Assembly: GCF_041429775.1 (NCBI RefSeq)
Contig: NZ_CP163421.1
Location: 558,001 to 622,000 of the forward strand
Direction of reading: 5' to 3'
Source of the DNA: Glycocaulis abyssi
Lineage (GTDB): Bacteria > Pseudomonadota > Alphaproteobacteria > Caulobacterales > Maricaulaceae
Length of the DNA: 64,000 bases
Both the position numbers and the translations under genes were made by a program. How positions within the stretch are numbered: the first letter of the stretch is position 1; the number at the start of each line of letters is the position of its first letter. Under the pieces are notes generated by a model that saw nothing but the letters and a program-made list of their open reading frames with translations, searched no databases and had not been told where the DNA came from. Shown here piece after piece: positions 15,555 to 26,737 of the stretch.

Positions 15555-16238
15555 CTAGCGCCGGCAGGCGCTGGTGGTGAACACTCCGCCGATATAATCC
15601 TCGCAATGGCGTGCGCGCCGGTAGGGCGCGTAGTGGCGCGGCGGGTAGCCATGGCCATGGCCGTAATGGCGATGGCGGGGAACGACGATGGCCGGCGGGC
15701 AGTCGGGACAGATCTGGGCCATCTGGACGCGCACATCGGCCAGCCGGTAGGACAGGTTCTGGAAGCGGTCTTGCGCGATCTGCCAGTCGGCAGCGGAGCG
15801 CTGGCAGTGCACTTCGCTATAGCGGTTCTGATACATGCACGCCGCATATGCCTGGCAGGACGAGGTCGAGGCCCGGTAGGACGCGTCCAGATCAACCTCG
15901 AAGGTGCGCACCAGATCGATCGTCGGCGTGGACGGGCCGAATGGCGGGCGGACATTCACGTTTTCATCCCGGTTGGATGACTCGCTGGAATGGCTGTCCA
16001 TATAGGTCCTCGGCCAGGGCGCGAGTATCCAGTTGGACGTCCAGTGTGACGGGGTGACCACGGTGCGCACCTCATTGCGCAGGCGGTTATATTCCTGCGT
16101 CAGGCTGCCGATATTGCAGATGCGTTCGGCCGTCTCGAGCGCATGGACATCGCGGGCCGGGACCGATTGCTGCGGGGCAGCGCAGGCCGCCAGCAGCGAA
16201 AAGCCCGCAAGAGTGGCTGAAATCCGGACCAGGCTCAT
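15555..16238 (-). CDS. Predicted lipoprotein, His-rich C-terminus
   Basis: A 227-residue protein with a lipoprotein signal ending LLAA-C (cysteine at about residue 19), followed by a mostly helical region with scattered cysteines (SSCQAYAACMY, then QICPDCPP) and a histidine/tyrosine-rich segment HRHYGHGHGYPPRHYAPYRR near the end. The latter might bind metal ions or the cell wall. I do not recognise a family. AAGGA eight bases upstream supports ATG 16238 rather than ATG 16247. It lies between tRNA-Ser and a cell-wall-binding Sel1 protein on the same strand. Confidence 0.7.
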   Translation of the reverse strand: MSLVRISATLAGFSLLAACAAPQQSVPARDVHALETAERICNIGSLTQEYNRLRNEVRTVVTPSHWTSNWILAPWPRTYMDSHSSESSNRDENVNVRPPFGPSTPTIDLVRTFEVDLDASYRASTSSCQAYAACMYQNRYSEVHCQRSAADWQIAQDRFQNLSYRLADVRVQMAQICPDCPPAIVVPRHRHYGHGHGYPPRHYAPYRRARHCEDYIGGVFTTSACRR

Positions 16239-16299
16239 GGCATACATCCTTCAACTTGGGTTTGGCGCACAGGGGCTGGCAGCGCGTGCATAGTCATTG

Positions 16300-18066
16300 T
16301 CAGCGCCCCTGGAACCGCTCGGCGTCCAGACAGCCGGGCGGCAGAAGATCAATGTCGGGAAGGCGCACATGGCGGTCCTCCCACTCAAGATAGAACAGGC
16401 CCCCGCCCTCGATGGCCGCTGACCGGATGCGCTCGGCTATGGTTTCCCAGCGTGCGCGCGGCGAGGGCAGGCGGTTGTACTCAGGGCTGCTCCGCCAGCG
16501 CCGGGCGACCGGGTGACCGAGCCGGGCTGCCTCTGCCAGATAGGACTCGGCCCGTTCGAAATTCTCGATAATGCCGCACAGCCGGTAGCTGCCCAGCACC
16601 GCGCCGGTTCCGTAGATGATGGCGAGGTTGAAATAGGCGTCTTCATCATTGCGCCGGGCCGCCGTTTCCAGCCATTCCAGCGCCAGATCGGTATTCTGCT
16701 CCACGCCCAGCCCGGTGGCGTACATGATGCCGAGTGTGTTCTGCACGCTGGCTTCGCGCGCCGTCTGGGCCGCATGGCAGATCAATAGCGTGGTCTGGCG
16801 GGGGGTGAGGGCGCCGGTCTCGTCAAAGCCCAGCTCGCGCTGGAAACCGCGCACCGCCTCGCGTGTTTCGGGGCCGTAATAGCCGTCTACCGGCCCGGAA
16901 TGGTAGCCCAGCGAGGTCAGCGCACGCTGGCGCAGGGAGAGGCGTATCACTTCGCCAACCCCGTCCGGGCCGAAGCGTGATATCCGCCGCAGGCTGGAAC
17001 CGTCCGGGGAGCTCTGGCACTGCACGGTATGCGCCTGCAGCCGCCGCTGGGCCATCAGCGACGCCTGCGCGCCAAAATGGCGTCCCCAGTCCGATGCACG
17101 CCGCCAGTTTTGCATGGCAAGGTCCAGCGCGGTCTGGACAGGTTCGTAATCATTATGGCGCAGATAGGTATAGCCGTCGCGGAAACCGCCGGGGCAGAAC
17201 CCGTCATACTCGCTGTCCCATACGCACTGTATGTCGGTGCGGGCGAGCTCTGCATCGCCCAGCAGCAGCCAGTAGCGCGCGCCTTCGGCATATAGCCGGG
17301 CGGCATTCTCCCGCGACATGCATTCATAATAGTCGCGGCTGACATCGACATAGAGGGCCGCGCGTGGCCGGTGAGGGTCGCCATCCTCAAAACCGCACAT
17401 GTCCCAGCGCACATACCAGGGCCGGGGCGGATAGGTGCCACCCAGCGGGGTAACGGGTTCCCGGCAGCCGCCGGGGGAGGGGTTGTAAATGGCCTGCTGC
17501 ACCCTGGCGGTGTCCCGCGGAGGCAGGAACTGCATCAGATTGGTCAGCGACAGGGGGCGCCGCTCCACCTCCAGCAGCCGGTAAATGATTAGCTCGGCTT
17601 CCGGTGACAGGCCGCCCCTTCCGCCGAGTGAAATAAGCTGGTCCCTCACACACGCGCAGTTGATTGTGGCCCGTTCGCGCTGGCGCAGCGAACCCACCGA
17701 TCGGCCATAGGAGGGTAGCCGGCCCAGCACTTCCGGGCCTGGTGTGCGGTGGGATGCAAACCTGTTGTGCGATCCGGCATAGCGGGATGGAATCTGAATG
17801 GGATCGGCGCTGAACGCGCTGTGCTGAAGGTCGCCGAACTGCGTGAACTGACCCTCGCGCCGGCAGGCATCCTCTACCGCCGTACCGAGGAGAAAGCGGT
17901 CAATCTGGCACTGCTTGAAACTGCCGGGCCGGTCGCTGCACGGCCACATCACATAGCCCGCGATCACGACAATGACGAGCAGGACGACAACCGACAACAG
18001 CACGACCATGGGACTGACCGGGTCGTCCTGCCGCCGCGAATACCGGGAATCACCCTCCCTCGACAT
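16300..18066 (-). CDS. Membrane-anchored peptidoglycan-binding and Sel1-repeat protein
   Basis: A 588-residue protein with a short cytoplasmic N-terminus, one membrane helix (about residues 19-42) and a long periplasmic part. A PG_binding_1-type domain is visible at about 380-430 (ALTSLGYHSGPVDGYYGPET, then VRGFQRELGF). Two Sel1-like repeats follow at about 450-530 (NTLGIMYATGLGVEQNTDLA and AYFNLAIIYGTGAVLG). Sel1 repeats are alpha-solenoid binding surfaces, and the peptidoglycan domain would tether the protein to the wall. The region between 45 and 370 is unassigned and cysteine-containing. A scaffold role in envelope maintenance is an inference. Confidence 0.8.
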   Translation of the reverse strand: MSREGDSRYSRRQDDPVSPMVVLLSVVVLLVIVVIAGYVMWPCSDRPGSFKQCQIDRFLLGTAVEDACRREGQFTQFGDLQHSAFSADPIQIPSRYAGSHNRFASHRTPGPEVLGRLPSYGRSVGSLRQRERATINCACVRDQLISLGGRGGLSPEAELIIYRLLEVERRPLSLTNLMQFLPPRDTARVQQAIYNPSPGGCREPVTPLGGTYPPRPWYVRWDMCGFEDGDPHRPRAALYVDVSRDYYECMSRENAARLYAEGARYWLLLGDAELARTDIQCVWDSEYDGFCPGGFRDGYTYLRHNDYEPVQTALDLAMQNWRRASDWGRHFGAQASLMAQRRLQAHTVQCQSSPDGSSLRRISRFGPDGVGEVIRLSLRQRALTSLGYHSGPVDGYYGPETREAVRGFQRELGFDETGALTPRQTTLLICHAAQTAREASVQNTLGIMYATGLGVEQNTDLALEWLETAARRNDEDAYFNLAIIYGTGAVLGSYRLCGIIENFERAESYLAEAARLGHPVARRWRSSPEYNRLPSPRARWETIAERIRSAAIEGGGLFYLEWEDRHVRLPDIDLLPPGCLDAERFQGR

Positions 18067-18265
18067 TGTGCTCGTTACTCCCCTCGCGGCTACCGTAGCC
18101 GACCTTTCCCCTCAGCCCGCACACGGTAATCATCTGTTAACCATAGCGGTGCGGGCCTTCATCTGAAAGTGGAAACGCACCAGGTTTGCATCTGATCCAA
18201 AAAATTAACCATAAAGCCAGCCGCTAGCGCCGGTAGATGCGAGAGGCGAGCTGGTTTATCAGCAT

Positions 18266-19345
18266 ATGATGCAGGACGATTCAGCCCACACAGCCCGCCG
18301 CGCGCTCGAAACGCAGCTTCCCGACGTGCATCGGCGGGTGTCAGCCATTGATGTGCGCAAGGGTGTAGCCACCGTGGTGCTTGCGCCGCCGGAGGATGCG
18401 GGCGGCACCGATGAAGCTGGTGTCCGCACCGCGGTCGAGGCCGCACTGCTGGGCGTTGCGGGTATTGAGCGGGTCAGGGTCATCGTTGAGAGCGAGCGTC
18501 AGTCTGCGCCTGCCGCGAGACGCAGCGAGCCTGCGCCGTTCAAGCCGCCCGCACCGGTGATTATCGCCGTCGGTTCCGGCAAGGGCGGGGTCGGCAAATC
18601 CACGATCGCGGCCAATCTGGCCGGAGCCTGCGTGCGCCAGGGACTGCGCACCGGGCTGGTGGACGCCGATGTGTTCGGACCCAGCGCGCCGCGCCTGTTC
18701 GGCCTCACGGATGCACCGGGCCTGCGCAAGACCGATGCCGGTATCGAGCCGTTGCGCGCGCATGGCGTGAAGCTGGTCTCCACCGGTTTTCTGGTCGGTG
18801 AGCGTGAGCCGGTTGTCTGGCGCGGCCCGATGGTGACGGGCGCAATCCGTCAGTTCCTGACGGAGGTGAACTGGGACGGCGGCGATGGCCCGCTGGACGT
18901 TCTCATTATCGACATGCCGCCCGGCACCGGCGATGCCCAGCTCGCCATCGCGCAAGGCGTGCCAATCAGCGGCGCGGTGATTGTATCGACCCCGCAGACC
19001 GTGGCGCTGGACGATGCGCGCAAGGCGATGGCCCTGTTTGAACGCACCGAGATTCCGGTGCTCGGCATGATCGAGAATATGAGCTTCTTCCTGTGTCCGC
19101 ATTGCGGGGAGGGAAGCGAGATTTTCGGGCGCGGCGGTGCGCGCGCCGAAGCCGGGCAGATGGGCATTCCGTTTCTGGGCGAGATACCGCTTCACCCGTC
19201 CTTGCGGGTTGCCAGCGATGAAGGCCGGTTGGTGGCGCTGGAAGACGGGCCGCTGGCCGGAGCGTTCGAGCGCGCCGCCAGCGCCATGCTGGAGACGGCC
19301 CGGACGGCGAACCGCCCGGCACCGGAGATCGTGTTCGAGGATTAG
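18266..19345 (+). CDS. mrp: Mrp/NBP35-family P-loop Fe-S carrier protein
   Basis: A 359-residue cytosolic ATPase that assembles or carries [4Fe-4S] clusters (ApbC/Mrp/NBP35). It has an N-terminal MIP18-like domain (about residues 1-75), a deviant Walker A GSGKGGVGKST at about 102-112, the DVFGPSAPRLFG signature and MPPGTGDAQL. The cluster-binding motif CPHCGE lies near residue 277. Length and order are standard. The two first codons are both ATG. Its stop lies only 3 bases from the convergent hydrolase gene, with no terminator between. Confidence 0.95.
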   Translation: MMQDDSAHTARRALETQLPDVHRRVSAIDVRKGVATVVLAPPEDAGGTDEAGVRTAVEAALLGVAGIERVRVIVESERQSAPAARRSEPAPFKPPAPVIIAVGSGKGGVGKSTIAANLAGACVRQGLRTGLVDADVFGPSAPRLFGLTDAPGLRKTDAGIEPLRAHGVKLVSTGFLVGEREPVVWRGPMVTGAIRQFLTEVNWDGGDGPLDVLIIDMPPGTGDAQLAIAQGVPISGAVIVSTPQTVALDDARKAMALFERTEIPVLGMIENMSFFLCPHCGEGSEIFGRGGARAEAGQMGIPFLGEIPLHPSLRVASDEGRLVALEDGPLAGAFERAASAMLETARTANRPAPEIVFED

Positions 19346-19348
19346 CTC

Positions 19349-20281
19349 CTACCAGTCCAGCACCTGCAGGAACACTTGTACATCGGCAGCCGTCTCGGCC
19401 GGGTATTCCTCCATCAGCATGTGGCCTGCACCATCATAGGTGATGAGGCGGGCACCCGGCATCGCATCGACAAAGCGCGGGCCGTGGCTGGCCGGGACGA
19501 CGGTGTCAGCTGTTCCCCACAATATGAGGGCTGGGGCGTCTATCGTGGCGAGCAAGGGCTCTGGATCCGGCAGGGTGAATTGCTGCAGCCGGGCAATGAG
19601 GGCTTCACCGACGCCGGGCTGGCGCATCATCTGGCCGATCTGGGCGATACGGTCCTCGGTCAGGCGTGACGGATCGCCGTATAATGTCTGCGTGGCCATG
19701 CGCACGCCGGCATCCGGCGCGAGGCGCAGGTACAGCTGCACAGGTAGCGGCACCTCCACCGGCTCATCGCCGACATTATTGATAGAATAGCCGCCAGGGC
19801 TTACCAGAACGAGGCCAGCCACGCGATCGGGGTTGGCGGCGGCATAGCGCCATGACACCAGCCCGCCCAGCGAATTGCCGCCGATGGCAAACCGGTCCAG
19901 CTCCAGCGTGTCCAGAAGTTCCGCCACTTGCGCAGCCGTATCCTCGTTGGAATAGGCGCCATCAGGATGCGGGCCGGTGACGCCGTGGCCCGGCAGGTCA
20001 AAACGGATGATCCGGTAGTCACCGGACAGCGCCTCGGCCCAGCCGTCAAAGCTCTCCAGAGAGTGCGAAAAGCCGTGGATCAGGACGATGGCAGGCGCGC
20101 CTGCAGGGCCGTCCTCGCGCACCCGCCAGTTCAGCCCTGCGGCCTCTACGGTGCGTTCGCCAGCGGCAGGCTCGGGCGGCGGGGCCGGCTCAGGGGTTCG
20201 CGTCAGCCAGACAAAGGCGGCAATGGCCACCACCGCCAGCAGGATCAGAATGCCAAGAAGTGTCAGCAGAAATCCGCGCAT
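19349..20281 (-). CDS. Membrane-anchored alpha/beta hydrolase
   Basis: A 310-residue protein with an N-terminal membrane helix (about residues 3-26), a proline-rich linker and an alpha/beta-hydrolase domain. Visible catalytic features are the oxyanion-side HGFSHS, the nucleophile elbow GNSLGG, the acid in WGTADTVVP and the histidine in GAGHMLMEE. The fold cleaves esters, amides, epoxides or C-C bonds, and the substrate cannot be told from sequence. It probably faces the periplasm. It lies next to a second hydrolase and a TonB receptor cluster on the same strand as the TetR gene. Confidence 0.9.
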   Translation of the reverse strand: MRGFLLTLLGILILLAVVAIAAFVWLTRTPEPAPPPEPAAGERTVEAAGLNWRVREDGPAGAPAIVLIHGFSHSLESFDGWAEALSGDYRIIRFDLPGHGVTGPHPDGAYSNEDTAAQVAELLDTLELDRFAIGGNSLGGLVSWRYAAANPDRVAGLVLVSPGGYSINNVGDEPVEVPLPVQLYLRLAPDAGVRMATQTLYGDPSRLTEDRIAQIGQMMRQPGVGEALIARLQQFTLPDPEPLLATIDAPALILWGTADTVVPASHGPRFVDAMPGARLITYDGAGHMLMEEYPAETAADVQVFLQVLDW

Positions 20282-20307
20282 CGCCCTTACTCCCCTGTTT
20301 TCGTCTA

Positions 20308-21177
20308 TCAGCTCAGCCGTGCCAGCAGGCCATCAATGGCGGCGCGTGCAGGCGGCTCGGTCAGCAGGGGCGCATGGCCCACGCGCGGTATCTCCACCCC
20401 GGTGAAGTCCGGATGGCGCGCCTTCATCTTTTCAAAGCCCTCACGTGAGAGCAGGTCGGAGATCGCGCCGCGCACCACGACCAGCGGCACAGGGGTCAGC
20501 GCATCATAAAGCGGCCACATGTCTGGCGGCAGGGCGCGGTCGGGCTGGCGGAAGGGCTCGGCAATCGCCGGATCATAGTCCAGCTCCACCCGCCCGCTTT
20601 CCAGTTCCCGGCACGTGCGCCGGGCAAAGGCCAGCCAGAAGTCTTCGCCCGTCTCGTCGGGGAAGGCATCGCCATTGACCGCGCGGATGGCGTCGGCGGC
20701 CTCGTGCCAGTTCTCAAATGCGCTGGTGGTGCGGCCGACATAGCCCGCGATGCGATCAAGCCCCGCCGGGTCCAGCTCCGGCCCGATATCGTTGATAAGG
20801 GCGCCAGCCAGCAATTCGGGGCGCTTTGCAGCGAGGATCATGGTCATGATCCCGCCCATCGAAGTGCCAAGCGAGATCACCTTGTCGATCCCTTCGCTCT
20901 TCAGAAGGCCCAGCACGTCATTGACATAGACTTCCGGGTTATAGCTGTCCGGCGGGGTGCCCCGATCAGACAGGCCCCGCCCGCGCACATCCACCGCGAT
21001 CACGGTGTGACCCATCGCGGCAATGCGCGGGGAAACCTCCTCGAAATCGCGGCTATTGCGCGTCAGCCCGTGCAGGCAGAGCACGGGAAGCTTGCCGCTC
21101 TGGCCACCTTCATAACGCCGGTAGGCGGTGCGGATGCCGTCAGGCGCCGTGAAATAATGCTGTGAGAACACGCTCAT
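20308..21177 (-). CDS. Alpha/beta hydrolase, coupled to TetR gene
   Basis: A 289-residue cytoplasmic alpha/beta hydrolase with LCLHGLTRNSRDFEEVSP before the nucleophile, the VDVRGRGLSDR turn, nucleophile elbow GTSMGG and catalytic histidine in RVGHAPLL. No signal peptide is seen. ATG 21177 overlaps the TetR stop codon as ATGA, so the two genes are translationally coupled and the regulator probably controls the enzyme. Opposite them stand a TonB-dependent receptor and an MFS permease, suggesting uptake of a compound that this enzyme then hydrolyses. The substrate is not evident. Confidence 0.9.
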   Translation of the reverse strand: MSVFSQHYFTAPDGIRTAYRRYEGGQSGKLPVLCLHGLTRNSRDFEEVSPRIAAMGHTVIAVDVRGRGLSDRGTPPDSYNPEVYVNDVLGLLKSEGIDKVISLGTSMGGIMTMILAAKRPELLAGALINDIGPELDPAGLDRIAGYVGRTTSAFENWHEAADAIRAVNGDAFPDETGEDFWLAFARRTCRELESGRVELDYDPAIAEPFRQPDRALPPDMWPLYDALTPVPLVVVRGAISDLLSREGFEKMKARHPDFTGVEIPRVGHAPLLTEPPARAAIDGLLARLS

Positions 21178-21932
21178 GCCTTGGTCGCTCCGCCATTCTT
21201 TTGCGCCCGTGAGCGCTCCTGAAGATATAATATGCCGGCCGCGATGAAGCCGGGCATGCGCTCGTGCACGCTGGCAATATCCGAGGATTTGCATAAGCCC
21301 TTCGACAACACGTCAATCCGGCCGGTCTGGGCGAAGGTCAGGACCAGCACGCCTGACAGGAAATGATAGCTCCAGAACAGGTCTTCCTCCGTGCAGTCCG
21401 GGATTTTCGGGCGCAGCGCTTCGAGAAAGCGGATCACGATGGGATCGAAATACTTGTTCATCACCGCCGCGCCCCATTCGGGCGTGTTGGTGATCTGGCC
21501 GATCAGCGCGAAATAGCTTTTCCATCCCGGCCCGCCATTGGCGGTACGGTCCAGCAGCGGATGGGTGAAGGCATTGATGATCTCCTCCACCGTCGGGCCA
21601 TCGGGGCCTGCATTGGCCTCCAGCTCTTCGAGCTCTTTCAGGCGGATGGCGTTCAGCTCGGTGGCGCGGCGCAGCAGCACCTCGTCGAAAAGCTCGCGCT
21701 TGCCGCCAAAATAATAGGTGACGAGTGCCGGGTCGGCGCCTGCCTTGCGGGCAATCTCGCGCACCGTGACGGCGTGAAAACCGGTCTCGGCGAACAGCGA
21801 TTCGGCGGCGTCCAGCAGCGCGGCGCGGGTCTTCTCGCCTCGGCGGTTTTGCGGGCGGGTTTTTGTACGTGTGGCCATGGCACGACTTTTAGCCGGTTCA
21901 CCGCGCGCGTCGATGGCAATCTGTTGCCGCAT
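21174..21932 (-). CDS. TetR-family transcriptional regulator
   Basis: A protein of about 252 residues. A TetR_N helix-turn-helix lies at about 35-80 of this form (TRAALLDAAESLFAETGFHA, then VREIARKAGADPALVTYYFGGKRELFDE), followed by a ligand-binding domain resembling the CecR-type C-terminal domain. ATG 21932 has GAGGAG with 7-base spacing; ATG 21878, nearer the conserved domain, has a poor site. It is divergent from the TonB-dependent receptor gene. A perfect 12-bp palindrome sits between the -35 and -10 boxes of that gene's likely promoter, so repression relieved by the imported ligand is a reasonable model. Confidence 0.9.
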   Translation of the reverse strand: MRQQIAIDARGEPAKSRAMATRTKTRPQNRRGEKTRAALLDAAESLFAETGFHAVTVREIARKAGADPALVTYYFGGKRELFDEVLLRRATELNAIRLKELEELEANAGPDGPTVEEIINAFTHPLLDRTANGGPGWKSYFALIGQITNTPEWGAAVMNKYFDPIVIRFLEALRPKIPDCTEEDLFWSYHFLSGVLVLTFAQTGRIDVLSKGLCKSSDIASVHERMPGFIAAGILYLQERSRAQKNGGATKA

Positions 21933-21976
21933 GGCATCACTCCTCAGCTCGTGACTCGCTTCGAGTGTGATACCAA

Positions 21977-22005
21977 TTGACATTTCATTCAACGTTGAAA
22001 GTAAT
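21977..22005 (+). promoter_or_regulatory. Likely receptor promoter with embedded TetR operator
   Basis: TTGACA at 21977-21982 and AGTAAT at 22000-22005 are separated by 17 bp. The spacer contains the perfect palindrome TTCAACGTTGAA (21988-21999). Such an operator would block RNA polymerase directly. It lies between the divergent TetR gene and the receptor start at 22064. Confidence 0.5.
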
Positions 22006-22063
22006 TCGACGCGAGACGCTTGGCATGGATCAGGCGCCAGATGATTCGATTGGGAGGATCACC

Positions 22064-24337
<2,274 letters not shown>

Positions 24338-24357
24338 GCCGGGGGACGGCTGAGAAG

Positions 24358-24399
24358 ACGCCGCCGGATGCTTTGCAGCTCCGGCGGCGTTTTTCTTTT
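24358..24399 (+). terminator. Rho-independent terminator after the receptor gene
   Basis: An 11-bp perfect stem (ACGCCGCCGGA with TCCGGCGGCGT, 24358-24390) with an 11-base loop is followed by TTTTCTTTT. It should end receptor transcription before the MFS gene, which would then need its own promoter or readthrough. Confidence 0.9.
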
Positions 24400-24483
24400 G
24401 CACCCTGAGGCCAGCGGGTCACAATGCCATCAAGAGATGCTGACGCGATCAGCACGGAACCATTACCTGCCGGGGGATATTCC

Positions 24484-25812
24484 ATGAGTGAGACGCTGCC
24501 GGGCGCGCCGGGTGTAGCCGCTGCGACCACCGTGCCCAAGCCGCCATCCAACCTGTATCGCGGGTATGTGATGGTGATGCTGTTCCTGGTCTATGCGTTC
24601 AACTTTCTCGACCGGCAGATCATCTCCATTCTCGCCATCCCGATCCGCGAGGAGCTGGGGCTGGACGACCGCCAGCTCGGCCTTCTGGGCGGCATTGCCT
24701 TTGCGCTGCTCTACTCGGTGCTGGGCGTGCCGATAGCCTGGCTGGCCGACCGCACCAACCGGGTATGGATCATCACCATCGCGCTGGGTGTCTGGAGCGG
24801 CTTTACCGCGCTGTGCGGCATGGCCCAGAATTTCTGGCAACTCTTTGCCGCGCGTGTAGGCGTCGGCGTGGGTGAGGCAGGCGGGGTGGCCCCGTCCTAC
24901 TCCCTCATCGCCGACTATTTCCCGCCGCAGGCACGCGCCCGCGCGCTCGCCTTCTATTCGCTCGGCATTCCGCTTGGCAGCGCATTTGGCGTCATCGCAG
25001 GCGCGCAGATCGCCAGCGGCAATATCGGCGAGGGGCTGGACTGGCGCTGGGCCTTCATCATTGTCGGTCTTGCCGGCATCCTGCTCGCCCCGATCTTCCG
25101 CCTGACAGTGCGCGAGCCCGCGCGCGGCCAGCTGGATACGGTCAAGCTGGACGTCAAGGCAGCCAAGCCGAGCTTCTTTGCGGTCATCCGCGTGCTTCTG
25201 AAGAAGCCCGCCTTCTGGTTCCTCACCTTCGGCGCGGCCTGCTCGTCCATGATGGGCTATGGCGTTTTCTTCTGGGTGCCGAGCTTCCTGGCGCGCTCCT
25301 ATGGGCTTGATCTCGTCACCACGGGCTGGATGTTCGGCGGCTTGCTGATTATCGGCGGTGCGGCAGGGATTATTCTTGGCGGCTTCATCTCCGACTGGGT
25401 CGGCAAGAAGTCCAAAGCCTGGTACGCGCTGGTGCCGGGCATCGCCTTCCTCTTCACCATGCCGTTCTACGCGGTGGGTGTGCTGGCGCCGAACGCGACG
25501 ATTGCCTTCTTCGTCTTCATCATCCCGAACGCGCTGGCACTGGCCTGGCTGGGGCCGGTCCTGTCGGCCTTCCAGAATCTCGTGCCCGCATCGATGCGCA
25601 CGGTGGCGTCATCGATCTTCCTGCTGATCAATAATCTCTTGGGGATCGGGGTGGGCATCTATGTGCTTGGCGAGCTGTCCACCCTGCTGGCGCCTGCCTT
25701 TGGCGATGAATCGCTGCGCTACTCGATCCTGATCGGCTCGTGCCTCTATCTGGTCGCGGCCGGCTTCATGTTCCTGGCGGCACGCTGGCTGCCGCGCAAC
25801 TGGGAAGGTTAG
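24484..25812 (+). CDS. MFS transporter, Spinster-like family
   Basis: A 442-residue inner-membrane transporter with about 12 predicted helices. The first helix segment reads FNFLDRQIISILAIPIREE, followed by the loop-2 motif GVPIAWLADRTNR and GVGVGEAGGVAPSYSLIADYF, features of the Spinster-type major facilitators common beside TonB receptors in Caulobacterales and Sphingomonadales. ATG 24484 follows a GGGGGA ribosome site; an upstream ATG 24424 has none. With the receptor it probably forms an import route for the same hydrophobic or organic-acid compound. Confidence 0.93.
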   Translation: MSETLPGAPGVAAATTVPKPPSNLYRGYVMVMLFLVYAFNFLDRQIISILAIPIREELGLDDRQLGLLGGIAFALLYSVLGVPIAWLADRTNRVWIITIALGVWSGFTALCGMAQNFWQLFAARVGVGVGEAGGVAPSYSLIADYFPPQARARALAFYSLGIPLGSAFGVIAGAQIASGNIGEGLDWRWAFIIVGLAGILLAPIFRLTVREPARGQLDTVKLDVKAAKPSFFAVIRVLLKKPAFWFLTFGAACSSMMGYGVFFWVPSFLARSYGLDLVTTGWMFGGLLIIGGAAGIILGGFISDWVGKKSKAWYALVPGIAFLFTMPFYAVGVLAPNATIAFFVFIIPNALALAWLGPVLSAFQNLVPASMRTVASSIFLLINNLLGIGVGIYVLGELSTLLAPAFGDESLRYSILIGSCLYLVAAGFMFLAARWLPRNWEG

Positions 25813-25834
25813 GGCCTTATCGCCAGTCAGGCAT

Positions 25835-25871
25835 GAAAAAGCCCCGGTGCGTCATGCTCCGGGGCTTTTTT
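25835..25871. terminator. Bidirectional terminator
   Basis: AAAAAGCCCCGG pairs with CCGGGGCTTTTTT around a short loop. A-run and T-run on the two sides allow it to terminate both the MFS gene (plus) and the DJ-1-like gene (minus), which converge here. Confidence 0.9.
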
Positions 25872-25890
25872 CTGTTTCAGGCGCGGTGCG

Positions 25891-26445
25891 TTACGCGGCT
25901 TCAGATGTCTGCGTCTGCAGCGACTCCGCGAACACCTTGGCGACATCGTCGCGGGCGGTTTCGCCGCTGGCGGCAAACACCTCGCCATTCAGGGCAAGGG
26001 CCGCGTCGGCATCGCCGATTTCCTTGCCGGATACTTCGGCCAGCATGGCAAGAGCCTCGCCGGCAGCGAAGATGGGCCGGCCGCTGGCAAACATGTCTTG
26101 GACAAGCCGCAGCGCCGTATTGGAATCGTTCAATGCGTCGACTGCGCGCCGGCCGCCGGGAAGCACCAGCCCCGCGCCCTCATCAGCCGCTACATCGTCA
26201 AAACTGGTATCTACGACGAAGTTCATTTCCTCGCCGGTTTCCGTGCGGCCAGATACCAGTGCGCGGGCGCTGGAGGCGACCTTCAGCTTGTAGCCGGAGC
26301 GCTCGGCGGCGCTGGCCGCGGCGTTCAGGTCAGGCACGGAGAAGCCCGGAGCGGCAAGTGCCAGAATGGTGCCGGCCTCGCCCACACGGGCAATATCGAT
26401 ACGCGGTTCGCGATTGTGACGGTTGGGACGTTTTGATGGGGTCAT
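25891..26445 (-). CDS. DJ-1/PfpI-like protein without the catalytic cysteine
   Basis: A 184-residue protein with the glutamine-amidotransferase-like fold of the DJ-1/PfpI superfamily: DIARVGEAGTILALAAPGF, then TSFDDVAADEGAGLVLPGG and RPIFAAGEALAML. Active relatives have a cysteine in the last segment (AxCHG type); here it reads AAGEA, so the nucleophile is absent and the protein is probably not a hydrolase or glyoxalase. AGGAGG with 4-base spacing fixes ATG 26445. It may be a structural or regulatory relative; function unknown. Confidence 0.7.
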   Translation of the reverse strand: MTPSKRPNRHNREPRIDIARVGEAGTILALAAPGFSVPDLNAAASAAERSGYKLKVASSARALVSGRTETGEEMNFVVDTSFDDVAADEGAGLVLPGGRRAVDALNDSNTALRLVQDMFASGRPIFAAGEALAMLAEVSGKEIGDADAALALNGEVFAASGETARDDVAKVFAESLQTQTSEAA

Positions 26446-26605
26446 GAATCCTCCTGGCCTCGCGCGCCCTCGCGCAAGGCTGCTTGTGAACAGAGATATG
26501 TGCGTAACGCTTAAGCTAGGGAGTCGATCCGGCAGATACAACGCCGCACCGCATCAAATCCTGTGACAAAATAGTGATGCAGGCGCGTATGACCGCATAA
26601 GAAAG

Positions 26606-26630
26606 CGCTCCTGCCCGGGGAACAGGAGCG
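26606..26630 (-). terminator. Terminator of the membrane-protein gene
   Basis: CGCTCCTG and CAGGAGCG form an 8-bp stem with a 9-base loop. Read on the minus strand it is followed by CTTTCTTA, a modest T-rich tail. It lies about 110 bp past the stop of the gene at 26738. Confidence 0.6.
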
Positions 26631-26737
26631 ATCACAGTATAAGAGGTTGGTCAGTCAGAAACTGCGCCTGCCATCAACATACGGTCTGGCACGCAATCAA
26701 CAAAATAAATAATACCACTAGCGGCAATCGTTGTTGT

